Below are positions 8,007 through 14,449 of a stretch of DNA of 64,000 nucleotides, piece after piece. Origin of the DNA: Bacteroidota bacterium. GTDB taxonomy: Bacteria > Bacteroidota > Bacteroidia > Flavobacteriales_F > PHOS-HE28. Position numbers and translations under genes: made by a program. Position 1 is the stretch's first letter, and the number at the start of each line of letters is the position of its first letter. The notes beneath the pieces are model-generated. The model saw nothing but the letters and a program-made list of their open reading frames with translations, was not told the origin of the DNA and ran no database searches. Location: assembly GCA_023430325.1 (NCBI GenBank), contig JAEZAU010000233.1, positions 1 to 64,000 on the forward strand, in the 5' to 3' direction.

Positions 8007-8310
8007 GTTGAAGGATTATTTTGTTTCACCATGAACGGGCGATGAACATCTTTCTTCGCGTACCGAACATGATGACATCACCGCCACAGATCGCAGGCCT
8101 TACGCTGCGATCCTACCAGTACGCAATGGATGGATACCGATCGTAGAGAAGACACTACACGATCCGATCACTGATCGAGGTGCGCCAACCCCGAGCGGAC
8201 AGAAGAAAATAGTCATGCCAACTGAGTTTCCCTTCATTCGCAATTACTTGGATGTTGAGGCTGATCCGTTCTGTTCATCTCCAAGGTCCGGTTGTTGCGT
8301 ACAGAACCTT
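8007..8310. other. Intergenic region with one 8-bp hairpin
   Basis: I see no convincing gene. A perfect 8-bp inverted repeat (GATCGCAG at 8089-8096, CTGCGATC at 8105-8112) could form a small hairpin but lacks a T-run. The promoters of the divergent genes at 8006 and 8311 should lie here. The frame upstream of 8311 is open back to 8215 and would add 32 residues to the next protein. Confidence 0.5.
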
Positions 8311-8682
8311 ATGGATATCACAAATGCCAAACACAATTATGATTCGCTGGCAGCGTGTGTCAATGATCTTCAGAAGCGTGGATACGGAACGGATCTGGAG
8401 ATCAATGAACGTGGCTTGCGTTCACGCGTACGAGAGACTCCTTTGGATCCTTCCAAATTCACGATCGATGAATTCTATCGTTTCGAAGGGACCAGCGATC
8501 CTGCCGACATGTCCATCGTCTATGCTATCGCCTCAGAAGGGTTGGGGATAAAAGGGATCATCGTAAATGCCTTCGGAACATATGCGAGCAGCGTGGTGGA
8601 CAAGATGGTGAGCAGGCTTGACGTGCATGCGAACATTCCGGAAGGTGCTACACAACCAGTGAACTCTGAAAACAAGAAATAA
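8311..8682 (+). CDS. Small conserved Bacteroidota protein (often mis-named PRPP synthetase)
   Basis: 123 codons from the preferred ATG at 8311; the alternative ATG at 8215 would give 155. The core reads YDSLAACVNDLQKRGYGTDLEI, then DEFYRFEGTSDPADMSIVYA and a C-terminal GIKGIIVNAFGTYASSVVDKM. Short proteins of this pattern are common in Bacteroidota and are often labelled phosphoribosylpyrophosphate synthetase, but none of the PRPP-synthetase active-site loops is present and the protein is far too short. I therefore leave the function open. The downstream start is preferred because similarity to the family begins there and the upstream 32 residues are Cys/Pro-rich and atypical. It leads a plus-strand run with the next two genes (gaps of 3 and 6 bases). 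Confidence 0.8.
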   Translation: MDITNAKHNYDSLAACVNDLQKRGYGTDLEINERGLRSRVRETPLDPSKFTIDEFYRFEGTSDPADMSIVYAIASEGLGIKGIIVNAFGTYASSVVDKMVSRLDVHANIPEGATQPVNSENKK

Positions 8683-8685
8683 AAA

Positions 8686-9126
8686 ATGGCTACGCGAGAT
8701 CAACAGGATATGGGATCGGACCCTACCAGGCGTGTAAAAAGTGGAGGGTTCGGCACCAAAGGCGATCCCTTGAGGACCGAGAGAGGTGGAGAGAATGGTG
8801 AAAAACGGGCATCGAACGCCGATCACGATCAAAAGATCGCTGAGAACAGGCGTAATATCCTTGAAACACCCCCACCGGCAGATGATGATGTTCTTGGCCA
8901 GACCGCTGATCGGCGGTCCAATGATCCAGATCGCGAGCGTGCCTCAGGAGATATTGTCAGCGGCCGCACTGAACACCGGGAGTTTCCCGGTACGCAGGCC
9001 GGGTATGATAAACGTTCGGAAAGTAACCGGCCACCACAGAACGATGATCTCGACCGGTTGGATCGTGGTCGCAATGACGATCTGAGCGACCTGGATGGGA
9101 AAGGAGAAGGCGCACCCTTAAAATGA
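8686..9126 (+). CDS. Highly charged disordered protein
   Basis: 146 codons with about half of the residues charged (Asp, Glu, Arg, Lys). It begins MATRDQQDMGSDPTRRVKSG, has no membrane segment or signal, and ends DGKGEGAPLK. There is no known domain. It lies 3 bases after the previous gene and 6 bases before the next, so it is the middle gene of a three-gene operon. Composition and context (small hydrophilic proteins, DUF892, redox genes) suggest a stress-inducible hydrophilin-like protein. That remains inference. Confidence 0.65.
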   Translation: MATRDQQDMGSDPTRRVKSGGFGTKGDPLRTERGGENGEKRASNADHDQKIAENRRNILETPPPADDDVLGQTADRRSNDPDRERASGDIVSGRTEHREFPGTQAGYDKRSESNRPPQNDDLDRLDRGRNDDLSDLDGKGEGAPLK

Positions 9127-9132
9127 ACGATC

Positions 9133-9315
9133 ATGGCACAAGGTGATAAGGATAGCTACACCAATAAGCAGAAGCGCAAGGCTGAACATATTGAAGAAGG
9201 CTATAAGCAGAAAGGCGTCACTAACAAGGAAGCAGAGCGCAGGGCATGGGCCACTGTGAACAAGCAGGATGGTGGCGGTAAGAAAAGTGGAAGCGGAAGA
9301 AACTCTTCCAAGTAA
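9133..9315 (+). CDS. Small basic protein of the KQKRKAEHIEEGY family
   Basis: 60 codons. The pattern is DSYTNKQKRKAEHIEEGYKQ, then TNKEAERRAWATVNKQDGGG and a Lys/Gly/Ser tail. I recognise this as a widespread small family in Proteobacteria and Bacteroidota, often labelled plasmid stabilization protein without evidence and usually found near YciF/DUF892-type stress genes. No catalytic residues are seen. The helix-rich basic sequence could bind nucleic acid. It is the last gene of the 8311-9315 run and is followed by a strong bidirectional terminator. Confidence 0.8.
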   Translation: MAQGDKDSYTNKQKRKAEHIEEGYKQKGVTNKEAERRAWATVNKQDGGGKKSGSGRNSSK

Positions 9316-9325
9316 AACATGCGAT

Positions 9326-9363
9326 CAAGAAAGGCCCTGGACGATCATCCAGGGCCTTTCTTG
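9326..9363. terminator. Bidirectional hairpin terminator
   Basis: The arms AAGAAAGGCCCTGG and CCAGGGCCTTTCTT flank an 8-base loop and carry A- and T-rich outer ends, so both strands are served. It lies between the convergent genes ending at 9315 and 9393. Confidence 0.88.
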
Positions 9364-9392
9364 CTATTGGGGTCGTAGAGATCCGCTCCAAA

Positions 9393-9599
9393 CTAGAAGC
9401 CTATGGGCTCTTGCGGATCTGGATCTGATGGATGCTGACGAGTCGTATCCGGCTCCTGCCCTGGCCGTCCCGGCCTTTCTTCTGGTGTTTCACGTGGTGT
9501 GCCAGGCACAGGGTCACGTTGTGGTGTAGGCATGTCCGGTCGTTGGATGGGATCGCCAGGTTGTTGTGGCGCAGCAGCGCCGTTCTTTTTCTGTTCCAT
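9393..9599 (-). CDS. Pro/Gln/Arg/Asp-rich small protein
   Basis: 68 codons from the ATG at 9599 (MEQKKNGAAAPQQPGDPIQR); an upstream in-frame ATG at 9656 would add 19 partly hydrophobic residues. The protein is proline-rich throughout (PTPQRDPVPGTPRETPEERP), clearly disordered, and has no domain. It belongs in style with the other small hydrophilic proteins of this block. The downstream start is preferred because the composition changes sharply there. The gene is convergent with the KQKRKAEHIEEGY-type gene across the terminator at 9326-9363. Confidence 0.55.
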   Translation of the reverse strand: MEQKKNGAAAPQQPGDPIQRPDMPTPQRDPVPGTPRETPEERPGRPGQEPDTTRQHPSDPDPQEPIGF

Positions 9600-9818
9600 G
9601 ATGTTGACTTTGGGCAGTAGATAGCGAACCGGATGCCAGTAGAATAGTTCTTCCATCGCGCATTAGATCGGCCGGTCGGGTCCAATCAGATCGCCTCAAA
9701 ATGTTTGCTGATCGGGCACTACGGTCCACGATCGGTCAGCTCGGGAACAATGGACCCATCGGAAGACCATACGGCACAGGACTTGAGATCCGGTAGTGGA
9801 ACTCAAATAATAGAGATC

Positions 9819-10178
9819 ATGGAAGGCACGAGCTATGAAAATAATCCTGTAAAGGGACGCACTCCGCGCGAAGGAGGCAATTGGTGGATGTTGGTGTTGG
9901 TGCTGGTGGTGGCCGCCGGAATTTTCTGGGCCTTGGGCCGTTCTGGCGATACCGACCGTGATGAAGGTCCGGTGAGCGCACCTGCAGATACGCGTATCGC
10001 TGAACCGGATCGCACAGATGTGGATCGCGATATCGATCTGGATCGGGATGAGGATGATGGAGTTGATCTGAAGCTCCGTGATGATGATGCTTCCATCCGT
10101 GCTCGAAATAATGGCGAGAACGACCTGGACGCAGAGATCCGCATTGAAGATGACAGAGATCGCAACGATGACCGTTGA
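9819..10178 (+). CDS. Single-pass membrane protein with acidic Asp/Arg-rich tail
   Basis: 119 codons from the ATG at 9819; the frame is open from 9705, and the extra 38 residues look non-coding. A short N-terminal part (MEGTSYENNPVKGRTPREGG) is followed by one membrane segment (NWWMLVLVLVVAAGIFWALG). A tail of about 75 residues is dominated by Asp and Arg in alternating DRD patterns, for example DRTDVDRDIDLDRDEDDG. The tail is probably disordered and may sit in the periplasm or cytoplasm. I know no family for it. A strong terminator follows. Confidence 0.6.
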   Translation: MEGTSYENNPVKGRTPREGGNWWMLVLVLVVAAGIFWALGRSGDTDRDEGPVSAPADTRIAEPDRTDVDRDIDLDRDEDDGVDLKLRDDDASIRARNNGENDLDAEIRIEDDRDRNDDR

Positions 10179-10193
10179 TCCACTGCAAGGAAA

Positions 10194-10230
10194 AAATGAA
10201 AAGGGGCGCCAAAGACGCCCCTTTTCATTT
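10194..10230. terminator. Bidirectional hairpin terminator
   Basis: AAATGAAAAGGGGCG pairs with CGCCCCTTTTCATTT across a short loop. A- and T-rich flanks allow it to serve the plus-strand gene ending at 10178 and the minus-strand gene ending at 10245. Confidence 0.9.
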
Positions 10231-10244
10231 ACAGATGATAACCA

Positions 10245-10655
10245 TCAACAGAACTCTTCGTATGCCATCATCAGGTTGTCGGCGATCATCTCCGCAGACC
10301 TTCCCTCAATGTGGTGACGCTCCAGAAAATGCACAAGCTTACCGTCTTTGAAAAGCGCCATGCTTGGGCTGCTGGGTGGGTATGGCAGGAAATGCTTCCT
10401 GGCCTGCGCAGTGGCTTCGGTATCAACTCCTGCAAAAACGGTGACCAACCTATCGGGACGTTTATCTCCGCTCAATGACAGTTTCACTCCTGGCCTCGCG
10501 GCTCCTGCAGCACAACCACACACACTATTCACCACGCAGAGAACAGAACCGTTCTGCATAAGTGCCCGATCCACCGCATCCGGTGTACGTAACTCCTCAA
10601 AACCCGCCGAGACAAGATCTGTCTTCATGGGGGCGACCAACTCCGCTGGATACAT
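10245..10655 (-). CDS. Bacilliredoxin of the BrxA/BrxB family
   Basis: 136 codons. The thioredoxin-like fold of the YphP/YqiW family is recognisable, with the redox motif in VVNSVCGCAAGAARPG (CGC at about residues 46-48). A conserved SPSMALFKDGKLVHFLERHHIEG segment follows, and the length is usual for the family. In Firmicutes these proteins remove bacillithiol from bacillithiolated proteins; many Bacteroidota also carry them. The role here is therefore thiol repair after oxidative stress, and the exact low-molecular-weight thiol is inferred. It is cytosolic. It is transcribed alone from a TAAATTTG promoter at 10698-10705, and its C-terminal Cys (EEFC) is the last residue. Confidence 0.92.
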   Translation of the reverse strand: MYPAELVAPMKTDLVSAGFEELRTPDAVDRALMQNGSVLCVVNSVCGCAAGAARPGVKLSLSGDKRPDRLVTVFAGVDTEATAQARKHFLPYPPSSPSMALFKDGKLVHFLERHHIEGRSAEMIADNLMMAYEEFC

Positions 10656-10697
10656 CCTTTACTTTTTTCTTGCCGCGGCATTGAGGCCGCGTTGGTG

Positions 10698-10705
10698 CAA
10701 ATTTA
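10698..10705 (-). promoter_or_regulatory. TAAATTTG promoter box for bacilliredoxin
   Basis: The sequence matches the Bacteroidota -7 consensus TAnnTTTG on the minus strand, 42 bases before the ATG at 10655. I see no clear TTTG -33 element. Confidence 0.6.
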
Positions 10706-10751
10706 CGCCTTCTTCCCTTCCGGAAAGCCCGTTCAGGATCGATCGTTCAGC

Positions 10752-10759
10752 TATCTTTG
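10752..10759 (+). promoter_or_regulatory. TATCTTTG promoter box for tRNA-Leu
   Basis: An exact TAnnTTTG match lies 27 bases upstream of the mature tRNA 5' end, which fits initiation a few bases downstream and a short 5' leader removed by RNase P. Confidence 0.7.
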
Positions 10760-10786
10760 CGCTCCTGCTCCGGCAGCGTTCCTTGC

Positions 10787-10868
10787 ACCCAGGTGGCGGA
10801 ATCGGTAGACGCGCTGGTCTCAAACACCAGTGAAGCAATTCGTGCGGGTTCGAGTCCCGCCCTGGGTA
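10787..10868 (+). tRNA. tRNA-Leu(CAA)
   Basis: The acceptor stem is ACCCAGG with CCTGGGT. The D-loop contains AATCGGTAGA, the anticodon stem is CTGGT/ACCAG around the loop CTCAAAC (anticodon CAA, reads UUG), and a long variable arm is typical of type II tRNAs. The T-arm is GCGGG-TTCGAGT-CCCGC. The discriminator is A and CCA is not encoded. The tRNA lies directly upstream of the dCMP deaminase gene, whose start codon is 42 bases beyond the 3' end. Confidence 0.95.
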
Positions 10869-10909
10869 CTTCCACCTCCATCATCCCTCAACGATCCCCC
10901 GATCGTTCC

Positions 10910-11368
10910 ATGCAAAAGAACGAGCTGATCTACGCTGACCCGGCCAAGCAATTGCGTTATGATCAGGCGTACATGCGCATGGCCATGGAATGGGCCCGGC
11001 TGAGCCATTGCACGCGCAAAAAGGTGGGTGCACTGCTGGTGAAGGATGGCATGATCATAAGCGATGGGTATAATGGAACCCCCACCGGTTTTCCGAACGA
11101 CTGTGAAGACCAGGAGGGTGTCACGCTCTGGTACGTACTTCACGCCGAAGCGAACGCCATCATGAAAGTGGCTCGCAGTACAAACAATGCACAGGGAGCT
11201 ACGTTATACTTGACACATTCTCCCTGTAAAGAATGCAGTAAATTGATCCTACAGGCCGGCATTCGTAGATTGGTATACCTGGACCCATACAAGGATCCTT
11301 CAGGGCTTCAATTGTTGGAGGGCGGAGGAGTGTTGATCACACGGCTTGAGAACCAGCGACCTACATGA
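10910..11368 (+). CDS. dCMP/CMP deaminase family protein
   Basis: 152 codons starting at the ATG of MQKNELIYADPAKQLRYD; the frame is open further upstream only because it runs through the tRNA. The zinc-dependent deaminase signature has HAEANAIMK (His ligand and catalytic Glu) and SPCKECSKLI (two Cys ligands). The protein probably deaminates dCMP to dUMP, the precursor of dTMP, in the cytosol. The length is usual for ComEB/dCMP deaminases. Its stop overlaps the CtpA start by four bases (ATGA), so the two are translationally coupled. No separate promoter is obvious between tRNA and gene, so it may be transcribed through the tRNA. Confidence 0.92.
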   Translation: MQKNELIYADPAKQLRYDQAYMRMAMEWARLSHCTRKKVGALLVKDGMIISDGYNGTPTGFPNDCEDQEGVTLWYVLHAEANAIMKVARSTNNAQGATLYLTHSPCKECSKLILQAGIRRLVYLDPYKDPSGLQLLEGGGVLITRLENQRPT

Positions 11369-13011
11369 ACCAGCGCGGTACTATTTCTCCGTTCGTTCCA
11401 CTGATGCTGTCACTGGCCATGGTGGCCGGCCTGTTCATAGGCCGTGACATGAGCGGAGGGGGAAATGTCCGAGATCCCCTCACGATCCTGCGTTTCCGTG
11501 AACCTTCGGCATCGGAAAAGATAGGCCAGGTGCTGGATCTCATCGATCGTAGTTATGTGGATACTGTTGAAAAGAACCGTTTGGTGGACGAGGTTCTACA
11601 GGACGTGCTTCAGAGACTCGATCCCCACAGCTACTATATCTCCGCAGCTGAGATCAGGGCAGCCCAGGAACCCTTGGAAGGAAGTTTCGAAGGCATCGGC
11701 GTGGAATTCTCTCTTCAACGGGATACCATCGTGGTGATCTCTCCGGTGGAAGGAGGACCCAGTGCAGCGGCAGGCATTCGGGCGGGCGATCGTATACTTT
11801 CCGCAGACAGTGTCATGCTTGCGGGAATGAACATCAGTAATGAGGATGTGATGCGGAATCTCCGCGGTCCACAGGGTTCAGAGGTAATGCTGAAGATCCT
11901 GCGTACCGGCAGGGAAAGACCCTTTGATGTGAAGATCACCCGTGGCCACATACCCATCCATAGCGTGGCGGTCTCCCTGCTCGGTGAAGATGGAACAGGC
12001 TATATAAAGGTGATCCGCTTCGCGAAGAATACGCATGAGGAATTCATGCAGGCCGCGCGTGCCTTGAAGGATCAGGGAATGAAGAAGCTTGTGCTGGACC
12101 TTCGCGGCAATGGTGGTGGCTACCTTACCTCAGCGATCGAAATGGCGGACGAGTTCCTGGAGAACGGCCGGGTGATCGTTTTCACCAAAGGCCGCCATTC
12201 ACCCCGCCGCGATGTGACCGCTACTTCCAACGGTGAATTGCATGACATTCCATTGGCCGTATTGATCGATGAAGGAAGTGCAAGCGCAAGCGAGATCATT
12301 GCGGGCGCTGTGCAGGACAATGATCGAGGCATCATCGTAGGCCGGCGTTCGTTCGGCAAAGGCTTGGTGCAGGAACATGTGCCGCTACCGGATGAAAGTG
12401 CCGTTAGGCTTACCACCGCTCGATATTACACCCCCAGTGGCCGTTCCATACAAAGACCCTATGGTGAGGGGATCGATTATCTGCAGGACTTCGACAGCCG
12501 TTATGAGCACGGTGAAATGGTTTCGATCGATAGCATCCGGTTGGATACCACCCAACGATTCACAACCTTGAAAGGGCGCACGGTCTATGGTGGTGGTGGG
12601 ATCATGCCGGACATCTTCGTTGGAGCCGATACCACTGAGGCTTCCGAATATTTGAGCGAGATCTTCTTTAGCGGCACCCTGAACCAATTCGCCTTTGACG
12701 TGGCCGATCGTGAAAGGAGCAGATTGATGAACGGATATGGCACCTCCAGTGAATTCGCTCGCAGGTGGTCCGTGAGCAACGAATTGATGAACGATCTTCA
12801 GGCGTTCGCCGAGAAGGCCGGCATCAGGGATCGTCCTGAACAGAGAGAACGTTCACATGATCAACTTTCGCAAAGGCTGAAAGCCAATATTGCCAGGAAC
12901 ATCTGGGGGAATACAGGTTATTACGAGATCATGCTCTCCAGTGACGACATCTACGGGCGCGCACGTGAAGCGTTGAACAACGCCGATCCGACCACGATGA
13001 GCAGCAAATGA
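11365..13011 (+). CDS. S41-family C-terminal processing peptidase (CtpA-like)
   Basis: 548 codons. An N-terminal signal or membrane anchor spans residues 8-25. A PDZ domain lies at about 105-190 (GIGVEFSLQRDTIVVISPVEGG). The S41 protease domain has the catalytic Ser in DEGSASASEIIAGA (about 305) and the Lys in RSFGKGLVQ (about 331). The family cleaves C-terminal tails of exported proteins in the periplasm. The roughly 200-residue C-terminal extension with helical character is common in Bacteroidota members. It is coupled by overlap to the dCMP deaminase gene. A palindromic terminator begins at its stop codon. Confidence 0.93.
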   Translation: MNQRGTISPFVPLMLSLAMVAGLFIGRDMSGGGNVRDPLTILRFREPSASEKIGQVLDLIDRSYVDTVEKNRLVDEVLQDVLQRLDPHSYYISAAEIRAAQEPLEGSFEGIGVEFSLQRDTIVVISPVEGGPSAAAGIRAGDRILSADSVMLAGMNISNEDVMRNLRGPQGSEVMLKILRTGRERPFDVKITRGHIPIHSVAVSLLGEDGTGYIKVIRFAKNTHEEFMQAARALKDQGMKKLVLDLRGNGGGYLTSAIEMADEFLENGRVIVFTKGRHSPRRDVTATSNGELHDIPLAVLIDEGSASASEIIAGAVQDNDRGIIVGRRSFGKGLVQEHVPLPDESAVRLTTARYYTPSGRSIQRPYGEGIDYLQDFDSRYEHGEMVSIDSIRLDTTQRFTTLKGRTVYGGGGIMPDIFVGADTTEASEYLSEIFFSGTLNQFAFDVADRERSRLMNGYGTSSEFARRWSVSNELMNDLQAFAEKAGIRDRPEQRERSHDQLSQRLKANIARNIWGNTGYYEIMLSSDDIYGRAREALNNADPTTMSSK

Positions 13012-13034
13012 AGAGGGGCCTTTCGGCCCCTCTT
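13011..13034. terminator. Hairpin terminator at ctpA stop
   Basis: AAGAGGGGCC pairs with GGCCCCTCTT around a TTTC loop, beginning at the last base of the CtpA stop codon. It lies between convergent genes and may serve both. Confidence 0.85.
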
Positions 13035-13055
13035 CTACTAAGGTCATGACAAAGA

Positions 13056-13304
13056 TCACTGCTGCTCAGGGGCGGTCGTGGTCTCAGTGGTGGTTGTGCT
13101 TTCAGTGGTGGTAGCCTCTCCTTCGATCACGGCACCTTCGGTAGCCTCAGGAACCACTTCAACCTCTACTTCTGGTGCAGCGGTCGTGGTCTCGGTGGTA
13201 GTGGTGGTGGTCTCCGTTTGGGATTCCATGTTCTCAGCATTGTCACTGCTGCAGGCTACGAAAAACGCGGCCATCGTTGCGAGGAGGGCGAACTTCTTGA
13301 TCAT
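13056..13304 (-). CDS. Small Thr/Glu-rich lipoprotein
   Basis: 82 codons. The lipoprotein signal is [20 protein letters not shown], with Cys at residue 18 as the lipid site. The mature part is almost entirely Thr and Glu (runs such as [14 protein letters not shown] and [15 protein letters not shown]), with no folded domain. Similar short Thr-rich lipoproteins occur in many Bacteroidota with unknown function. A complete two-element promoter (TTTG, 21-base spacer, TACATTTG) lies upstream. The gene is convergent with ctpA and divergent from superoxide dismutase. Confidence 0.8.
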   Translation of the reverse strand: MIKKFALLATMAAFFVACSSDNAENMESQTETTTTTTETTTAAPEVEVEVVPEATEGAVIEGEATTTESTTTTETTTAPEQQ

Positions 13305-13336
13305 AAGGGTTTTGGTTGTTGGATGAAAGTCGGCCG

Positions 13337-13369
13337 CAAATGTATACGGTTCGCTTCGATCAAGTCAAA
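13337..13369 (-). promoter_or_regulatory. Two-element Bacteroidota promoter for Thr-rich lipoprotein
   Basis: On the minus strand TTTG (13369-13366) is followed by 21 bases and TACATTTG (13344-13337). These match the -33/-7 consensus TTTG/TAnnTTTG, with a leader of about 30 bases to the ATG at 13304. Confidence 0.75.
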
Positions 13370-13390
13370 CCATCCTCCTGCCATGAAGAT

Positions 13391-13398
13391 TATCTTTG
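13391..13398 (+). promoter_or_regulatory. TATCTTTG promoter box for superoxide dismutase
   Basis: An exact TAnnTTTG match ends 38 bases before the superoxide dismutase ATG at 13437. This position supports the downstream start codon over any of the longer open-frame starts. Confidence 0.65.
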
Positions 13399-13436
13399 CA
13401 CCGATCCTTGTTGAACATCACAAAACCTTGATAAAC

Positions 13437-14045
13437 ATGCCTTTCACCTTACCTGACCTACCCTATGCTCCTGATGCTCTCGAACCCCACATCGATCGGC
13501 AGACCATGGAGATACACCATGGAAAACATCACAACGCCTATGTTACCAATCTCAACAAGGCATTGGAAGGAAGACCGGAAGCCGACTCTTCGATCGAAGA
13601 CCTCATGAAAGGTATGGACATGAACAATGCTGCCGTACGCAACAATGGTGGCGGCCATTATAACCACAGCCTTTTCTGGAAGATCCTTGCACCGAATGCA
13701 GGTGGTCAACCTTCAGGCGATCTTGCTTCGGCCATCGATCGTGAGTTCGGCTCTTTCGACGGGTTCAAGGAGAAGTTCGAACAGGCAGCGACCACGCGTT
13801 TCGGAAGTGGATGGGCATGGTTATGTGTGCAAGGGGGCGGCAAACTTGAGATCTGCAGTACACCCAACCAGGATAACCCACTAATGCCCAACACTGGCTG
13901 TGGCGGCACGCCGATCCTCGGCCTCGATGTGTGGGAACATGCCTATTATCTGAAATACCAGAACCGCAGGCCCGATTATATCAAGGCCTTCTGGAACGTG
14001 GTGAACTGGAACGAAGTCTCCCGCCGCTATACGGAAGGAAAATGA
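13437..14045 (+). CDS. sodB: Fe/Mn superoxide dismutase
   Basis: 202 codons. The start is at [19 protein letters not shown]; longer open-frame versions would span the promoter. Metal ligands are visible: His in [11 protein letters not shown], His in [11 protein letters not shown], and Asp/His in [19 protein letters not shown]. The enzyme dismutates superoxide to peroxide and oxygen in the cytosol. Whether iron or manganese is used cannot be decided by eye. It is monocistronic, with its own promoter box at 13391 and a strong terminator at 14064. It is part of a wider set of oxidative-stress genes (bacilliredoxin, thioredoxin-reductase-like). The symbol follows common usage for this family. Confidence 0.95.
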   Translation: MPFTLPDLPYAPDALEPHIDRQTMEIHHGKHHNAYVTNLNKALEGRPEADSSIEDLMKGMDMNNAAVRNNGGGHYNHSLFWKILAPNAGGQPSGDLASAIDREFGSFDGFKEKFEQAATTRFGSGWAWLCVQGGGKLEICSTPNQDNPLMPNTGCGGTPILGLDVWEHAYYLKYQNRRPDYIKAFWNVVNWNEVSRRYTEGK

Positions 14046-14063
14046 TCCTTTCATATTCTTAGG

Positions 14064-14090
14064 AAAAGGGCGCTCCATCGGCGCCCTTTT
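14064..14090 (+). terminator. Hairpin terminator after superoxide dismutase
   Basis: AAAAGGGCGC and GCGCCCTTTT flank a short loop (TCCATCG), followed by a T-rich stretch. The T-rich tail merges with the promoter box of the next gene. Confidence 0.88.
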
Positions 14091-14097
14091 ACTTTTG
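14090..14097 (+). promoter_or_regulatory. TACTTTTG box 4 bases before TM2 gene start
   Basis: An exact TAnnTTTG match is separated from the ATG at 14102 by only four bases (GACC). The spacing implies transcription starting at or next to the start codon. Confidence 0.6.
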
Positions 14098-14101
14098 GAC
14101 C

Positions 14102-14449
14102 ATGCCTCGATGGATCAGTGCCCTGCTGGTGGTGATGTGGACCATTCAGGCTTCCGCGTCCGGCCCATTCGATCGGAGACCGGTCCAGATCCCTGAGGAA
14201 GGCATGGAGCGAAGTGAAGATCGAAGAACTGTGAGCGCAGCGCTCGCCGTTCTGCTCGGCCCTTTCGGTGCCCACCGGCTTTATTTCGGTACGAATGCGA
14301 AAGTGGCAGTGATCTACGGTCTCACTTTCGGCGGCTTTGGAGTACTACCCCTGCTCGATCTTGGACATATTCTTTTCACCAGGGATCTGGATCGCTACAA
14401 GAACAACGAGCGCGTGTTCATGTGGAGCGAAGCTCCTACTCCACCGTAA
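14102..14449 (+). CDS. TM2 domain-containing membrane protein
   Basis: 115 codons. A signal peptide (MPRWISALLVVMWTIQASAS) is followed by a TM2-type pair of helices. The first contains VSAALAVLLGPFGAHRLYFG, with the GxxGAHRFYxG-like motif of the family, and the second is IYGLTFGGFGVLPLLDLGHI, with the conserved acidic residue. TM2 proteins are small inner-membrane proteins of unknown biochemical role. The last 14 bases overlap the convergent glmS gene. A TACTTTTG box lies four bases upstream of the ATG. Confidence 0.82.
   Translation: MPRWISALLVVMWTIQASASGPFDRRPVQIPEEGMERSEDRRTVSAALAVLLGPFGAHRLYFGTNAKVAVIYGLTFGGFGVLPLLDLGHILFTRDLDRYKNNERVFMWSEAPTPP

Noticed and set aside
7502..8011. 169-codon plus-strand open frame
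   Set aside because: Product is rich in Cys, His and Arg, typical for an antisense shadow of the Gly-rich minus-strand gene at 7635-8006; no family.
8089..8112. 8-bp inverted repeat as terminator or riboswitch
   Set aside because: Too small and without a T-run or conserved aptamer features; reported only as a possible hairpin in the intergenic entry.
10757..10909. N-terminal 51 codons extending the dCMP deaminase frame upstream
   Set aside because: The extension translates the tRNA-Leu gene; family similarity begins at the Met at 10910.
13218..13436. N-terminal extension of superoxide dismutase
   Set aside because: It would overlap the divergent lipoprotein gene and the TATCTTTG promoter box; the canonical start [12 protein letters not shown] is at 13437.
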